From positions 125,312-189,311 of the forward strand of contig NW_014577181.1 of NCBI RefSeq assembly GCF_000485595.1: a stretch of DNA of 64,000 nt, given 5' to 3'. Below are positions 47,167 through 61,500 of the stretch, piece by piece (the first letter of the stretch is position 1; every line of letters begins with the position of its first letter). Made by a program: the position numbers and the translations under genes. The notes beneath the pieces were generated by a model. The model ran no database searches and had not been told where the DNA came from. It saw nothing but the letters and a program-made list of their open reading frames with translations. The stretch is from Priapulus caudatus. Taxonomy: Eukaryota; Priapulida; Priapulimorpha; Priapulimorphida; Priapulidae.

Positions 47167-47606
47167 TCATGCATCAATCCGTCTGTCTGTCTCTCATCTC
47201 TCATTAATACAATTTATCGACCTATCCCACTATCGATATTAATCCGGGTTTTGAATTATGATAGTTTAGATAACTGCTCGACAGGGCAGCAGCCAAACCT
47301 TTAGAAGGAAACGCAATAATCCGACGAGTACCGCTGTAACATTTAGCGTTCGCAAAGAACACATTCATATCATTCAAACTCGGCGTAATCGCTTGACTTA
47401 CCGCGGTTTCCTTACGTGTGACTAATTAGCATCTAAGCTTGACTCAGTGTTCTATTACCATAATTAGGTTATTATAAGCAATTCGAATTTCCTGCTCCTG
47501 TACGTATAATATCTGTCGACGTTTCCATCATCCGCATGCTGAATACTCACATTTTATATAGATGAATATATGTAAAGATAATCCCATCTTATAATCTTGT
47601 GTGAGG

Positions 47607-47798
<192 letters not shown>

Positions 47799-47799
47799 C

Positions 47800-49651
47800 C
47801 TGTAGATGGGGTGATGACTGGCCTGTGGGCAATTATCTGTGAGCGAGTATGTACGTGAGTGCATGAGCGCATGTACGTGTCTACGTCTCTGTCTGCTGCG
47901 CGCGAGTGTCGGAATAGATGAATAGAGTGGCTGAATAGATGATGAAACTAGTGGGAGGAGGGGAGGGGGTGCTTCACGATGATGTAGTAACAACGGCTCA
48001 CCACCGCGCGATATTTAGTTAGGCAACAGTTATGTAATCGCTTCTCCGTCATCACCAACCCCCTGGTTATACTGGTTATACTGATCATTAACGCGCCGTC
48101 TAGCTAGACGGTTTTCTCATAATCAATTCGTTTTTATCACGATCAGCTAGAAAATAATTATCGGTGTTCATTACGTCAGTATATGTGAGCAGCAATTAGG
48201 CAGTTGATTAATGGCGGCGCTCTGCAGGTGACTTATTAACGTAAAACCCAGCAGCCGCACTCACACCGCCGCCGCCTGAAGTGTTTGCGAACGCCGCCTC
48301 GCCGTACTAGATAATATTGTCATTCGCGCGCTTATGAAAAAAAAAACGCGCGGCGAAGAAAAGTTCCCGTCGGCAACTTTGATAGATGCCGGGATAGGAA
48401 CATGAGAGAATAACGATGATAACGCGAACACTGCTGTTCGCTCGCCGTCGTTCACGTCGTCATCGCCGCAGCCGCTATTAGCGCAATATGCAAATCTGCA
48501 GGTATGCTTTCCGCATCGGTTAATTACGTAAGGAATCGATGCACAAGCCACGAGTCGGATAGGATGAGTATGCCGCTTACATGCTCGCGGGGGCCGAGAC
48601 GCTTGCACTTATATTGCCGCGTGATGCCACTCGCGGAGCGATAAATTAAAGTTCACCTATATCGCAACCGATAATAAACTTGATATCGGAGCGGATTATG
48701 ATCACGCTGACTTTACAGTTAACATCGGTGCAATTTCCCCCTGATGGTCGTCTTTCCACGCGTGGGTCCACTATAGGATAACCATTGCCAATGATGGCCT
48801 TTTCGAGCGAGTGTGGGTGGCTGCGTGGCATATGGGTAGCTCCAGCAGCGCCGGAAGTCGTGCTATATTTGCGTTGTGAACCACTGAACCTGACCTTTCG
48901 GTGCGCACGTCAATATTTCAGTTAGAATCGGGTTGTGTATAAATTCGAATTGATGAAAACGCATCTCGAGACGAATTTTGATTTAATTTGAGGAAGATCG
49001 AGTGCCAACAGCGCAATACATACTATCAAGAGCTAATAATTAAGTTATTCTCAGCTCCTGGTACTACTGAGTCGTGCAGTTAACTCGTGGCGTCTGTCTG
49101 GAACTCGTTCAAGTGTTATCGTGTGTCTGCGTACGTCACTAGCGTCATCGCGTCCAATTTATAATTCCCAAAACTAACCGGACCTTTAAGACTGAACTAT
49201 ATCTATCTGAGCGTGGTATACCGACGCTTCCTCTGGACGCCAAAATCTCGACATCACGGCTATCGGAGGCACACAGCAGTAACCTTCCGCCAATGTTGCA
49301 CTATTCGTCTCTGGAGAAGGCCTGTTTCAGAATTTTTTGTTTGATAATATTCGGCACTAGAGTACGTGCAATAATTTTGCATTATGTACGCAATGTAGAT
49401 GTGGGCGTCTAGAAAACTTAAAAACTGAGACAGGTCTACTCGTGTAATTAATTACGCCATTCCGTCAAGTGACGTAACCGTGGTGACCGGTCCACCGTTT
49501 TTGTAACAGAGTCCTATTATACTTACTGGAAATGAGCATCATTTAGCTAGCAAATGTTTTGAGCAGATCTGGACCTTGAAAAATTTCGTGGTTATTTAAC
49601 ATGAATAACGTGTATGTTCAACACCTATAATCCACTCACTAATAGCTTGTG
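47800..49651. other. Intergenic, no gene recognised
   Basis: Mixed-composition DNA. No recognisable coding exon or mobile element ends. Confidence 0.45.
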
Positions 49652-52567
49652 TAAAGCCGGGCGCACACGTGACGATTTTTATCGCTAGTATTGGCGATTT
49701 TAATCGCCACGTGTGCGGGACCCGGCGGCGAATTTTTTTTCCGACACGTTATATCCATCGCAGAGTTTTGAGCTCCTCTGATTGGCTGCTTTGATTTGCT
49801 TTGACTCAACAAACCTTCAAAACAAGAGAACAAACGCCATTTGTAAATATTTGTTAATATATCGGTAGATAAGTAAGTTTTCTGATGTATTTTCTATGAA
49901 AAGCACACATTTTACTCAATATAAAATATAATATCACTATAGTTACAATTCTTTGTGTAAGTGTGTTATTTTCATCGTTAACGTTAAGTTATGAGAGGGT
50001 CTGGGCTCTCGTAACACTTACTACATACGTATACGTACCACTGATCTCTATAATTACGTGGACTCCACGAATTCAGTTACCCATAGAATTACGTACCTTC
50101 TTCTCCCACCAACAAATGGTAACGACACTACTTGCGGTGGAGACAAAATTTTAAGATAAAATAATATTAGAAAAAATTAATGTAATATGAGAGAAAACGA
50201 TTGATCCCATCAGTAGAAAAAGGACAAAAAAATATAATATATATCTCAAAAAATGTATTATGAAAGAAAAAGATCGATTTCATCTGAAGATAATGAATAG
50301 GAAGCATCTAACAAGATAAAAAAATGGGAGAATAAAAATCGATTAGAGTTGCACGAAACCCTTATTCGAACTTACAATTATCTTATAATGCATAAATTAA
50401 AAATGATAAGTTATTATATATATTAAAATAATTATATATATTATGTGGTATTTTTATTTTCCAGTCAGTTAGACGTTGATAAGTTCCTTACCCAGTCTAG
50501 GAGAGGGTCTGGGCTCTCCGCGTAACACTTACTGCATACGTTACATACCACTGATCTCTATAATTTACTGTGGTGGACTCCACGAATTTTCAGTTACCCA
50601 TAGAGTATTACGTACTTCTTCTGCCACAAACAAATGTTTAACGACAACTAGCTTGGCGGTGGAGACAAAGAATTTAACGATATAAAATAATATTAGAAAA
50701 AATTAATGTAATATGAATGAGAGAAAACGATTTTGATTCCATCAGCTTTATAAAAAGGACAAAAAAAGTATAATATCATGATCTCAAGAAAAATTGGTAT
50801 CGTATGAAAGAAAAAGATCGAAGTTTTCATCTGAAGATAATGAATAGGAAGCATCTAATCAAGATAAAAAAATGGGGAGCGAGAATAAAAATCGATTAGA
50901 GTTTGCAGAAACCCTTATTCGAACCCTTACAATTATCTTATAATGCATAAATTCAAAAATGAATAAGTTATATATATATTAAAATAATTATGATATATTA
51001 TATTATTAAAATATATGATTATATTTATATAATCAATAATCTCGAATTTAATTCAGATTAACATTTAATTCGATTAATTAAAAGTTAAGTGTAATTTAAT
51101 TAATTTAATTCAGATCTGAATTTCGAAAGCCGCTCGTCAATTAAAACTTGTAATACACACCCTTATTCTATTACTTTGCTTGTGTTATATATACTATAGA
51201 TATAATGATATATTATATATTAAATCATATTATTTTATAATCATTGATTACACTGTTTTAATTAATTATAAAATCCCTTCTTTCGAGCGGAGGCGACAGG
51301 GACTATTACTATAGACAAAGAGCCTGATAATTGATGATCAAGTTATATGAATATATATTTAATGCATGTTTCTTTGACTAGAGGAACGTATGAGTACGTA
51401 TTGTAGTATTACGAGCGCCCCAGAACCTCTCATGAAACTTTAACGCCATGTAACCGGACTGAAATAATAGTACCCTTATCAGCCCTATATTGGCAATCCT
51501 CCTTTAGTGTACACGAGTCATTTTCACAATGTAACAGAAGCAGTCACTAAACACACCTAATGTTGTCGTGTTTAATTTTTTCACAGAGGGCCATTGCTTT
51601 ATTTTGCCGTTGCTCACGCTGAGGGTCGTAGGCCGGTCAACGAGTCAACCGCCACTCTCGATACTAGTTTCTACTAGCCCTCTTAAGCTCGTTCCTCCCC
51701 CCTGGCGAGCGGAAAGGCCGGCGCGAGCGCACAGGCTACTCTCCGTCACGGCGGCAGTTACGCATGCAGACGTATACGTACTGTAGGTAAGCCGCCTTCA
51801 CGCGAGGCGAGCCCAGACCCGCCCTCGGCGCTCGACTCAGCACGACTAACGTTAACGATTGCCAACAATAACACACTTTTACATCAAGAGCATCGTGTAG
51901 GAGTTATGAGCGCCACTATTATATTTTTTATTATTGAGCTAAAATGTGTGTTTTCGATAGAGAAAATAATACTATCAAGAAATACTCTACTTATCTACGC
52001 ATATATTAAAAAATGTATTTAACAAATGGCGGTTTGTTCTCTCGTGTTCCTTCGGAAAGTTCTGGTTAAGTCAAAGCAAATGCAAAGGCAGCGATCAGAG
52101 AGGGAGCTTCAAAAACTCTGCGTATGGATATAACTCGTTAGGAAAAAAAGATTCGCGCGTACCCGGCCGGACAATGCAATGGTCAGCTCGTTAATTGTCA
52201 GAAAGACAGCGGGTTCCTGCATCCCATTTCACACAAAGCCTCGACCTTCCTGAGCGCTGGTTTTTCCCACACCAACGGGCGCGGCCATACTTTGTGATAC
52301 GGTGCTGTTCAAACTCATGAAATCTTGATTCCAAAAAACTGTTGCGCTTGAATCCGTCGCCAGGCGCGCGCACACGGTGGCGATTGGTCAGCGACTCGCG
52401 CAAACAATACATGATGTTTGATATTCCAGCGACGAGTTTCTGGCGCGCCGTCAAAATCGCCATCGCCATGCAGCGCACACCGTGCCCGATCGATCTGCGG
52501 CGGTTTCTGTCGCCGGCAACGAAAAATCGCAGTACGATAAAATCGCCACGTGTACGCCCCGGCTTTA
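49652..52567. mobile_element. TIR/foldback element, 2.9 kb, copy 1
   Basis: The ends TAAAGCCGGGCGCACACGTG and its complement (CACGTGTACGCCCCGGCTTTA on the right) bound the element. The arms pair over several hundred bases: 49700-50030 against 51750-52160, including GAGCTCCTCTGATTGGCTGC and GTTATGAGAGGGTCTGGGCT. No transposase was recognised. The right part recurs at 58518-59820. Confidence 0.7.
49985..50995. repeat. Direct duplication, unit about 0.5 kb
   Basis: 49990-50455 and 50500-50995 are the same sequence with frequent one- to three-base insertions in the second copy (GAGAGGGTCTGGGCTCTC, ACCACTGATCTCTATAAT, GAAGATAATGAATAGGAAGC). The indel pattern resembles raw long-read error or a false duplication. 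Confidence 0.8.
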
Positions 52568-54600
52568 GGAACGTCGGATCGCGGACACTGTATTGGCTAT
52601 CGGACGGTGGATAGGGGGGAATTACCCCCGTTCAGCGCCACACACATCGTACGACCACGGCGCCCGCGTGTTAGCCAGCGGTTCGTTCGCACAGGAAGGT
52701 TTCTAATTGAGATGAAAGCCGTCACTGCCGCTTAAGTCGATGCGTTAGATTAAACCTAGCATTGTACTTTCTGCCTCCAGTGGCCGGACCGCAGCGTTCT
52801 CTCAAGATCATCCTGACACGGGTTCCCGCTTGGATACGACGTATAATGCTGTGTTTCGACCGTCTGCGTCCCGATGCTATGTGATTTGTTAATACAATGG
52901 GCACGCATCCCGCCTAGACTAATGTCAGCCCGTCGCCCTTGCGCCGTCAACAACGAGACCCTCGGCTGCGTAACCGTGAATAACCGGTGGAGGATGTAGA
53001 GAGTGAAGATGCAAACTGGAGTTGAGCAATACGATTTTACCGTTTTATCACATAGCGCGATAAGCGCTGCTGCTTACGGTATAAATGAGGGCAGGAGGGA
53101 GAATTGAGAAATAATCACACGTAGGCTCAGGCTTACTCTTGTCGCGTGCACACAACGAAAGCCACCGAGTAAGGTATATAAATCTGCTACTCGAGTCACT
53201 TTAGTCGACGGTCTAGACGTGTCCTGTGTGAACACTTGCATATCCAGAACTTTGTGTTCCTATGCGGCTCCTAACGAGTATCTATCTACGCTTTTTCTCT
53301 TCTGCGGGGCATGTGCCTCGTTTTGCTGCCTGCATTGCCGTTGTTTTTCGGGGTTTGGTCCAAGGCGTGCACATTGCGGGGAACGCGCGGGCGTGGAAGG
53401 TGGAATAGATGTCGACGGTCCGGCGGCTGCAGAGCCTGGGTTCGAGATAAGTTACTGACCGTGTCACGTTGTGTTCAATGGTGTGGTGTGTTCAATAATA
53501 CATCAGCGTTTGATAGCTCGATCATTTGTGTCGTAGCTGGTCCTGTCAGCCATTCCTATTTCGTCCCGGCCGTTCAATTAGTTTCTGGCCCGGGCGGTTT
53601 CACGAAACATACAATCTCACATAGGGTCGGACGCTCTCGCGCGATGACATCATTTAATGTAGGCTACCATGATATAAGGTTTCCCAAGCAAAATGTCTTT
53701 TTACTCCTGTAATACCGCTGATATTTTTACCGAACGATAGTGCCAAACGCAACTATACGGCCGGGCCACTGAGGGCCAGGACTATCAAACCAATGTTCAC
53801 ACGCGCGCGCGAGCACGGAGTGCTCGCGGGTCACTCCATAAATGACACATCGAACATTATTTACAGCCTCTGGCGAACAAATTCCGAAGAAACGCCGGAA
53901 AAGAATCAATTATAAAACCGATCATTAATAGAAATCGCGATCGGTATTATTGTTCTACTATTGGCTGCATTAATTTGATGTTGCGTATTAGAGTTATTTA
54001 TTTGTGACGACAATAACTTTAATGTTTTAATTTCAGCATAGGTATTCTTATTTTTTATTAGCAGTCAGGCAGTTCATTCTATGAATAACTAGTGAACGTT
54101 AAAATCTGATATAAGTATTAGCCACGAATTTACAAGTGTCTGTGTTTGCATACGGGGCTAGCTGTGCGTGCGATGCGTGCATGTGGCGTACGTTGGCGTA
54201 TCGTGTGTGAGTGCTTGTGTCTCCGTTGCGGACATGCTGTGTGCGCAGCGTATGTGTATGCGACTGTGTTTTGTTTATTGTGGTGGGCAGTGTGCGCACA
54301 GCTAGCCACTTGCAGCGTTTTCAATAAAGTACAATGCTTAAAATAAATACGAAATCTATTTACTACAAAGTCTTATGTTTTTCTTCTACTCTCCTTCACC
54401 TTATTATTGCCGACAAAAGCGTTGCTTGCAAATGCTCCAGCCACTGCAACACACGCCACCGCACGCCCGCTGCCGCGGCCAGCAGGCCGGCCGCTGACTG
54501 CCACGCTTACTGCTCCACGATACAATAAATATAATTAAGACTGTCGGTAGTAAATTAGATTTCGTAATTTATTTAGCATTATATTTTACTTGAAAAACGC
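51000..54600. repeat. Large direct duplication, copy A
   Basis: Matches 58518-61670 in order and orientation, starting at AATCTCGAATTTAATTCAGA and ending near TTAGCATTATATTTTA. The duplication runs past the end of the TIR element at 52567, so it is not a transposition product. Copy A carries many extra short insertions. Confidence 0.85.
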
Positions 54601-54604
54601 TCAA

Positions 54605-55447
54605 TGCCTCGTGGGCAGGCCAGTGGTGGTCTGGTGTGCGGCACGGCGGCGTGGTGCGTGTGTGGTGTGGGTGGTGTGTGGCGGCCGATGTGTGTTGTGT
54701 GGGTGTGTGTGTCGTCGCCGTGTGTGACTATGTGTGTGTGTGGTGTGTGTGCGTGTGTGTGCGCCACATGTGTGCGTGTGTGTTGTGCTGGATGTCGGGC
54801 TTGTGTGCGGGCAGGTTGTGTGTGCCTGCTGTGCACGTGTGTGTGTGTGCGCCGTTGGTGGCGGCGCGTGCGTGCGTGTGTGGTTGCGTGTGTGTGTATT
54901 GTGCCCGCCGTCCACTGAACTGTGTGCATGTGCCGTGCTTGCGGTGCGTGCGTGGTTATGGCGATGTGTGTGCGTGTTGCGTACGTTCGTGCGTGTGTGT
55001 GTGGTGGCGCGGGCTGCGCGTGCGATGCGTGCGTGCGTGTGTGTGTATGCGTGGGCCCTGCGTGTGTGTGTGTGTGCGTGTGTGTGTTGTGGGCTTGCCG
55101 TGCGTGCGTGTATCCCATCCCGTTGTGTATGCGCCATAGGTGTGTGCGTGCGCGCTACGTTCGGCGTTGCGTGGTGTGTATGTTGTCGTGTGCGCGTGCG
55201 TGAAGCCGGTGCGTGCGTGTGTGTGTATGTGTGTGCTGTGTTGTGTGTGTTGTGTTGTTGCTGTGTTTGTGTGTATGTGTGTGTGTGTGTGTGTGTTGTG
55301 TGGTGTGTGTTGTGTGATGTTGTGTGTGTGGTGTTTGTGTGTGTGTGTGCTGTACTGTTGTGTGTTGTGTCGTGTGTGTGATGTGTGTATATGTGTGGTG
55401 TGTGCTGTATGTGTGTGTGTGTGTTGTGTTGTGTTTGTGTGTAGTGT

Positions 55448-55483
<36 letters not shown>

Positions 55484-57129
55484 GTGTTTGTGGTTTTGTG
55501 TGTATGTGTGGTGTGTGTGTGCTTGTGTGTGGTTGTGTGTGTGTTTGGTGTGTGGAGTGTGACTTGTGGTGCCAGGGGTGTGTGTGTGTGTGTGTGTGTG
55601 TATGATCGTGGGTAGTGCGTGTGTGGTGTGTTGTGAGTGCGTGTAGTAGCTGTGTTGTAGTGTCCTGTGTGTGCTGGCCACTGTGTGTGTGTGTAGTGTG
55701 TGTAGTGTGTGTGGTGTGTGTGTGTGTGTTGTTGGTGTGTGATGTGTTGCCATGTTGTGTGTCTAGTGTGTCTGTGTGTGTTGTGTCTCTGTGTGTGTGT
55801 TGTGTCATGTGTGGTTGTGGTGAGTGTTGGATGTTGTGGCTGTGGTGTGCTGTGTGTGTATGTGCTGTGTGTGTGTCTGTGTGTGTGTGTGTTGTCGTGG
55901 TGGCTGTGTGTAGAAAGCAAGCTGCGGTTGCTGTGTAGTGTGTGTGTTGGTGCTGTGTCGCTCGTGAACCCCGCAGCCCCAATGCCTGGTGTTGTGTGTG
56001 TGTGTGGCTGTGTGTAGACCTGTGTGTGTGTGGCCCTGTCTCTGTGTTGTGTGTTGTTTGTGTTGTGTGCGTGCCTGTGTGTGTGATGTTGATGTGTGTG
56101 GTGGCCCAGCCGTGCCGACATCGTGTGGTGCGGCGTGCGGTGTTGTGGCGTGTGGTTTCGTGTTGTGTTGTGTTCATGTGTGTTGTGTTGTCTGTCAACT
56201 AGTTCGTTGTGTTGTGTTGGGTGTATGTGTGGTGATGTGATGTGGGTTGGTGTGGTGTGTGGCTGGTGTGTGACTGTGGGTGTGTGTGTATGTATGTGGG
56301 TGAATGCCGGCTAGTGGGACGACAAAAACAGTGTGTGCTGTGTGTTGTGTGTGTTGTCTGCCTGTTGGCTGCTGTGTGTGTGTGTGCGATGCTGTGGTGT
56401 GTGGTTCGTGTGTGTGATTGTGTTGTGCGCCTGGCAGAATGTGTGTGTGTGTGGTGTCATGTGTGTGTGTGTGTCTGGCGCTGTGAGGGTAGTAATGGTC
56501 GCTGTTGTCTTGTTGTGTGTCGGGGCTGTGTGGTGTGAGCGGGGTGTGTGTGTGTCGTAAACTGTGATGCTGGGTGTGTAGTGTGTGTGTTGTGTGTGGG
56601 TGTCTGTGTGTGTGTGTTGTGGGGGGTTGTAGTGTGTGATGTGTGTTATGTGTGTGTGGTGTGTGGTGTGGTGTGTGTGTGTGTAAGTGTGTGTGGATGT
56701 GTGTGTGTGGATGTGTATTTGCTGTGTGGTGTTATGTCTTGTGTGCTGGCAGCGGCGTGACGTGGTGTGATGTCGGCGCCACCTCTGTTGTGAAAATGTG
56801 TGTTGTGTGTGCGTGCCGTGCGTCCGACGTGTGCCTGTAGTACGTGCGTGCGTAGACACCCGTGATATGTATGGCGTCGTGTGGTGCGTGCGGTACGTTG
56901 CAGTGCGTGTGTGTATCGTGGTGTTGTGTATATGTGTGGTGTCGCGTGACTACTGGGTGTGTATGTGTGATGTGGTTTTTTGTGTGGTGTGTTTGTTGTG
57001 CGATTTGTGTCTGTGGTTGCTGGCAGCTGTGTACGCGAGTGGCTGAGTGGTTATGCAGTTGCGTGCGACGTGCGGTGCGTGGTGGCGTGCGTGCGTGCGT
57101 TGGTGTGCAGGTGTGATGTTGTGTTGTGT

Positions 57130-57162
<33 letters not shown>

Positions 57163-58090
57163 CTGTAGTTGTGGTGTGGGCAACTGGCTGTGTGTGTGTG
57201 TGTGTGTCGCTGTATGTCGTGTTGTGTGCGTGCCCTGTGTTGAGTGTGTGTGTGTTCGCCATTGTGCGTTAGCTGCTGGGACCATTGTGTGTGTGTGTGC
57301 TGTGTTGCGCTGTGTGTGTGACGCTGTGTAGTTGTGTTGTGTGTCTCTCTCTCTGTAATCGTGGATACTGTGTGTGTGTTTGTCGTGTGCCTGTGTCGTG
57401 TGTGTGGTATGATGTCTGCGTGGTGTGTGTGTGTGTCGTGTGTGACTGTGATGGTTTGTGTGTTGTGTGTCTGTGTGTGTGCGGGCCGCAACCACCGTGT
57501 GTGTGTGTGTGTATGTGTGGCTGTGCGTGAGAGGCCTGTGTATGTGTGGAGGTGTGCGTGATGCTTGGTGTGGTAGTGCCGGAGATGACGGCCTGAGTGC
57601 GTGATGTGTGTGGGACGCGTTGTGTGGGGGGGTGTGTGTGTGGTTGTGTGTTCAGTGCGTGTGGTGTCGTGATGTGTGTGTTGAGTGTGTGTTGTGTGAA
57701 CAGTGGGGTGGTATGTGCGTGTGTCGATGTGTGTGTGGGCTCTAGAGTGCATGTGTGTGCGCTGCCCCGCGTTGGTGGAGCGCGGTCCTCGCCCAGTCCG
57801 GTGTAGTGTGTGTGGTGTGCTGTGTGTGTGTATTGTGTGTGTGTCGTGTGTGTTATGTGTGTGTGTGTGTTGTGCGTGTAGAGTGTGTGCTGTGTGTGTG
57901 TTGTGTGTGTGTGGTGCTCCTGTGTGCTGTGTGTGTGTTGTTGTGTGTTTGTGTGTGTGTTGTCTGTGATGTGTGTGTGTGTGTGTGATGTGTGACCGTG
58001 TGTGTGTGTGTGTGTGTGATGTGTGTGTGTGTGTGTCGGTGCGTGTGCTCTGTGTGTTGTGTGTGTCGTGTGTTGTGGTGGTTCGTCTGT
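54605..58090. repeat. 3.5-kb TG-rich low-complexity region
   Basis: Degenerate TGTG, GTGCGTGC and GTGTTGTG repeats with G/T almost exclusively on the plus strand. Very long frames of Cys-Val (plus) and Thr-His (minus) are artefacts. The corresponding segment after the second duplication copy is only about 0.55 kb (61670-62222). Confidence 0.95.
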
Positions 58091-58099
58091 GTGTGATGC

Positions 58100-58492
58100 G
58101 GTGATTATTGAGAATAGATCGGCGCTGATACAACGCCTGCTCAGAACGTTTATTAACTTCGATACAGCAACGTGTGAGAGCTGATACACATCTACATCGT
58201 AGCTCCTTATTGACTAAAACCTGATCGGAAACGCAATATGAAATGGACGTTGTGCAGGATTACATGTGCGGATTGTCTTTTTGTAAGTAAACACATACGA
58301 CATGTATCCTGCGTAGGCTACAGCGATATTTGTATTGCTGTATGTCGAGGAAGCTTAGTAAGGTATAATAACTATATAATGCATATCGTTCCATTTTTTA
58401 ATGAAACGTGTCATAATATTTGGTGAAGTTTTGACGCAAATAATTCATACATACATAATATACAGTATTATATATATGATGCACACACACAC
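58100..58492. other. Short unique segment before gap
   Basis: No gene recognised. It ends in a CA run that enters the N gap. Confidence 0.4.
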
Positions 58493-58517
58493 NNNNNNNN
58501 NNNNNNNNNNNNNNNNN
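58493..58517. other. Assembly gap (25 N)
   Basis: Twenty-five undetermined bases just before the second copy of the large duplication, with the same nominal length as the gap at 30141. Confidence 1.
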
Positions 58518-61500
58518 ATATTTAAAATAATTATATTAATATATAATGTATTATTATAATATATAATCATAATCTCGAATTTAATTCAGATTAAATAATT
58601 CGATTAATTAAATTAATTTAATTTAATTAATTTAATTCAGATGTAATTCGAAAGCTCGTCAATTAAACTTTAAACACCTTTATTCTATACTTGACTTTGT
58701 TTATTATATATAATATATATATATATTATATATTAAATATATTATTTTATATATTTATTACATATTTTAGATTTATAAATTCCTTCTGCGACGGAGCGAA
58801 GGGCTATACTATAGCAAAGAGCCTATATTGATATCAATATATCAATATATATTAATGCATGTTCTTTGACTAGAGTACGTATGCGTACGTATGTAGTATT
58901 ACGAGCGCCCAGACCCTCTCATAACTTAAGATTAAGATGAAAATTAATATCACTATAATGCAATTCTTTGTGTACAAGTATTTTCAAATGTAAAGAAGTA
59001 CTAACACATAAGTGTCGTTTAATACACAAGGATTGTTTATTTTTTGCTCAGTCTAGCGTCAACGAGTACGACTCTCATACTAGTCTATAGCTCTAGCTCT
59101 TCCTCCTGCGACGGAGCGAAGGCTACTCTGTGTACGAGTATACGTATACGTATGTAGTAAGTGTTACGAGAGCCCAGACCTCTCATAACTAACGTTTAAC
59201 GATTGAAAATAACACATTTACACAAAGCATTTAATTATAGGGTATTATATTTTATATTGAGTTAAAATGTGTGTTTTATCATGAAAACTGACCATGCAGA
59301 CAAACTTACTTATCTACGATATATTAACAAATATTTACAAATGGCGGTTGTTCTCTTGTTTTGAAAGTTGTTAAGTCAAAGCAATCAAAAGCAGCCAATC
59401 AGAGGAGCTCAAAACTCTGCGATGGATATAACGTGTAGGAAAAAATTCGCGCGACGCCGGCGACAATGCAATGTCACTCGTAATGTCAAAAAGACACGGT
59501 TCTGCCAGTATTTCAACACAAGCTCACCTTCCTGCTTTTTTTCCCACACAAGGGCGCTGCCATATTTGATCACGTGCTGTCAAATCATGCATTTGATTCC
59601 AAAAACTGTTGCCTGAATCCGTCGCCAGTGCGGCGCACACGTGTGCGATTGTTCAGCGACTCGGCAACAAACATCATGTTTGATATTCCAGCGACGAGTT
59701 TCTGGCGTCAAAATCGCCATCGGCCATGCAGCGCACACGTGCCGATCGCCTCGGCGTTTCTGTCGCCGGCAACAAAATCGCCAGTACGATAAAAATCGCC
59801 ACGTGTACGCTCCGGCTTTAGGAACGTCGGATCGCGACACCTGATTGGCTATCGTACGTGCATAGGGGAATTACCCGGTCAGCGCCACACACACGTACGA
59901 CCAGGGCGCCCCCGTGCTAGCGCAGGGCTCGGTTCTCACAGAAGGTTTCTATTGAGATGAAAGCGCTGCCGCTTAAAGATGCGGTTAGATAAACCTAGCT
60001 GTACTTTGCCTCCATTCGGACCTGCAGCGTTCTCTCAGATCACTGAGGTCCCCTTGGATTACGAACATATAATGCTGCTGTCGCCGTCCGTCCGATGCTT
60101 GATTTGTATATAAATGCACGATCCGCCTAGACTAATGTCACGTCCTTGCGCTCACAAGAACCGGTGCGTAAACGCTGAATAAACCTGGAAATTAGAATGA
60201 AGAAACTGAAGCCAATTACGATTTAACGTTTTTTATCAACAGGGGCGCGAAGCGCTGCTGCTTACCTATAATGAGAGCGGAATTGAAAAACACAGTAGCC
60301 TAGGCTTATCGTTGCTGGGAAAAAAAGTCAAGATAAGTAAAATGCGCTTCTCAGTCACTTTAGTAATGGTCTTGTGTCATGGTGATGGAATCAGCCGCTA
60401 ACAGCAATCTATCTACGCTATTATCTTCTCTGAGCGGCAATGTGCCGTCGTTTTTGCTTCTGCATTTGCCGTTTTTCGTTTTCCAGGGCTGCACATGGGG
60501 AACCCCGGCGTAATAATAAAATGTCACGTCGTCGCTGGTCGAGATAAGCTACTGACGTTGTACGTGTGTTCAAAAGGTGACATCAACGTTTGATAGGCTC
60601 GTCATTTTTGGTGCTTACTGTCTAGCCATTCGCTATTCTCTCCGCGTTCAATTAGCTTTTGGCGGCGTTTTCCGCCGCGGAACTACAACTCCACATGGTC
60701 CGGTACGCGCCGATGACATCATTAATGTAGGCTAGATGTATAAGGTTTCCAAGCAAAATGTCATTTTATGCCTGTAATCAGGCCGTGAATATTTTTACGC
60801 GACGAAGTGCCACGCTATATCAACGCCGGGCGCACTGCAGGTGCGCAAGCCACAATATCAACATGTCACACGCGCGTAGCACGAGTGCGTCGGTCACTCC
60901 CATAAAATGCGACATCGAAAAATTATTTAGGCAGCCTCCGCGCGAACCAATTCCGAAGAAACGCAGGAAAAGAATCAATTATAAAACCGATTTAATAGAA
61001 TCGCGATGCCGGTTATTATTGATTTACTATTGTGCATATACATTTCGATGTTGCGTATTTAGAGTTATTCTATTTTGTGACGACATAACTGTTAATGTTT
61101 TTAATTTCAGCATTGGATATTCTTATTTTTTTATTAGCAGTCTAGGCGTTATTCTGATTAATAAACTAGTGAAGTTAAACTGATATGAAAGTATTAGCTA
61201 CGAATTTACAAGTGTCTGTGTTTGCATACGTGCTAGCGTGCGTGCGTGCGTTGGCATGCGTAACCGTGCGTAGCGTGTGTGAGTGTTTGGTGTCTCCGTG
61301 CGGACATTAAGTGTTGCGCGACGTATGCGTGTATTGCGTGTGTTTGTTTATGTTGTGTGGCAGGCGCACAGCTAGGACTTGGAGGCGTTTCAATAAATAC
61401 AATTGTTAGAATAAATACGAATCTATTTTACTACAAGTCGTTATGTTTTCTCATACTCTCCCTTCACGCTATTATGCCGACAAGCCGTGGCTTGGCAACT

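Noticed and set aside
46465-47304. 279-codon frame rich in Ile-His-Pro-Ser
   Set aside because: Translation of the CCAT array. No start context, domain or splice sites.
54601-58189. Several frames of 180-500 codons in the TG-rich region
   Set aside because: Low-complexity Thr-His or Cys-Val strings. They overlap on both strands and in all frames.
60758-61183. 141-codon frame with a basic PKKRRKR stretch
   Set aside because: The same DNA at about 53.7-54.1 kb does not keep the frame, and no splice or domain evidence exists.
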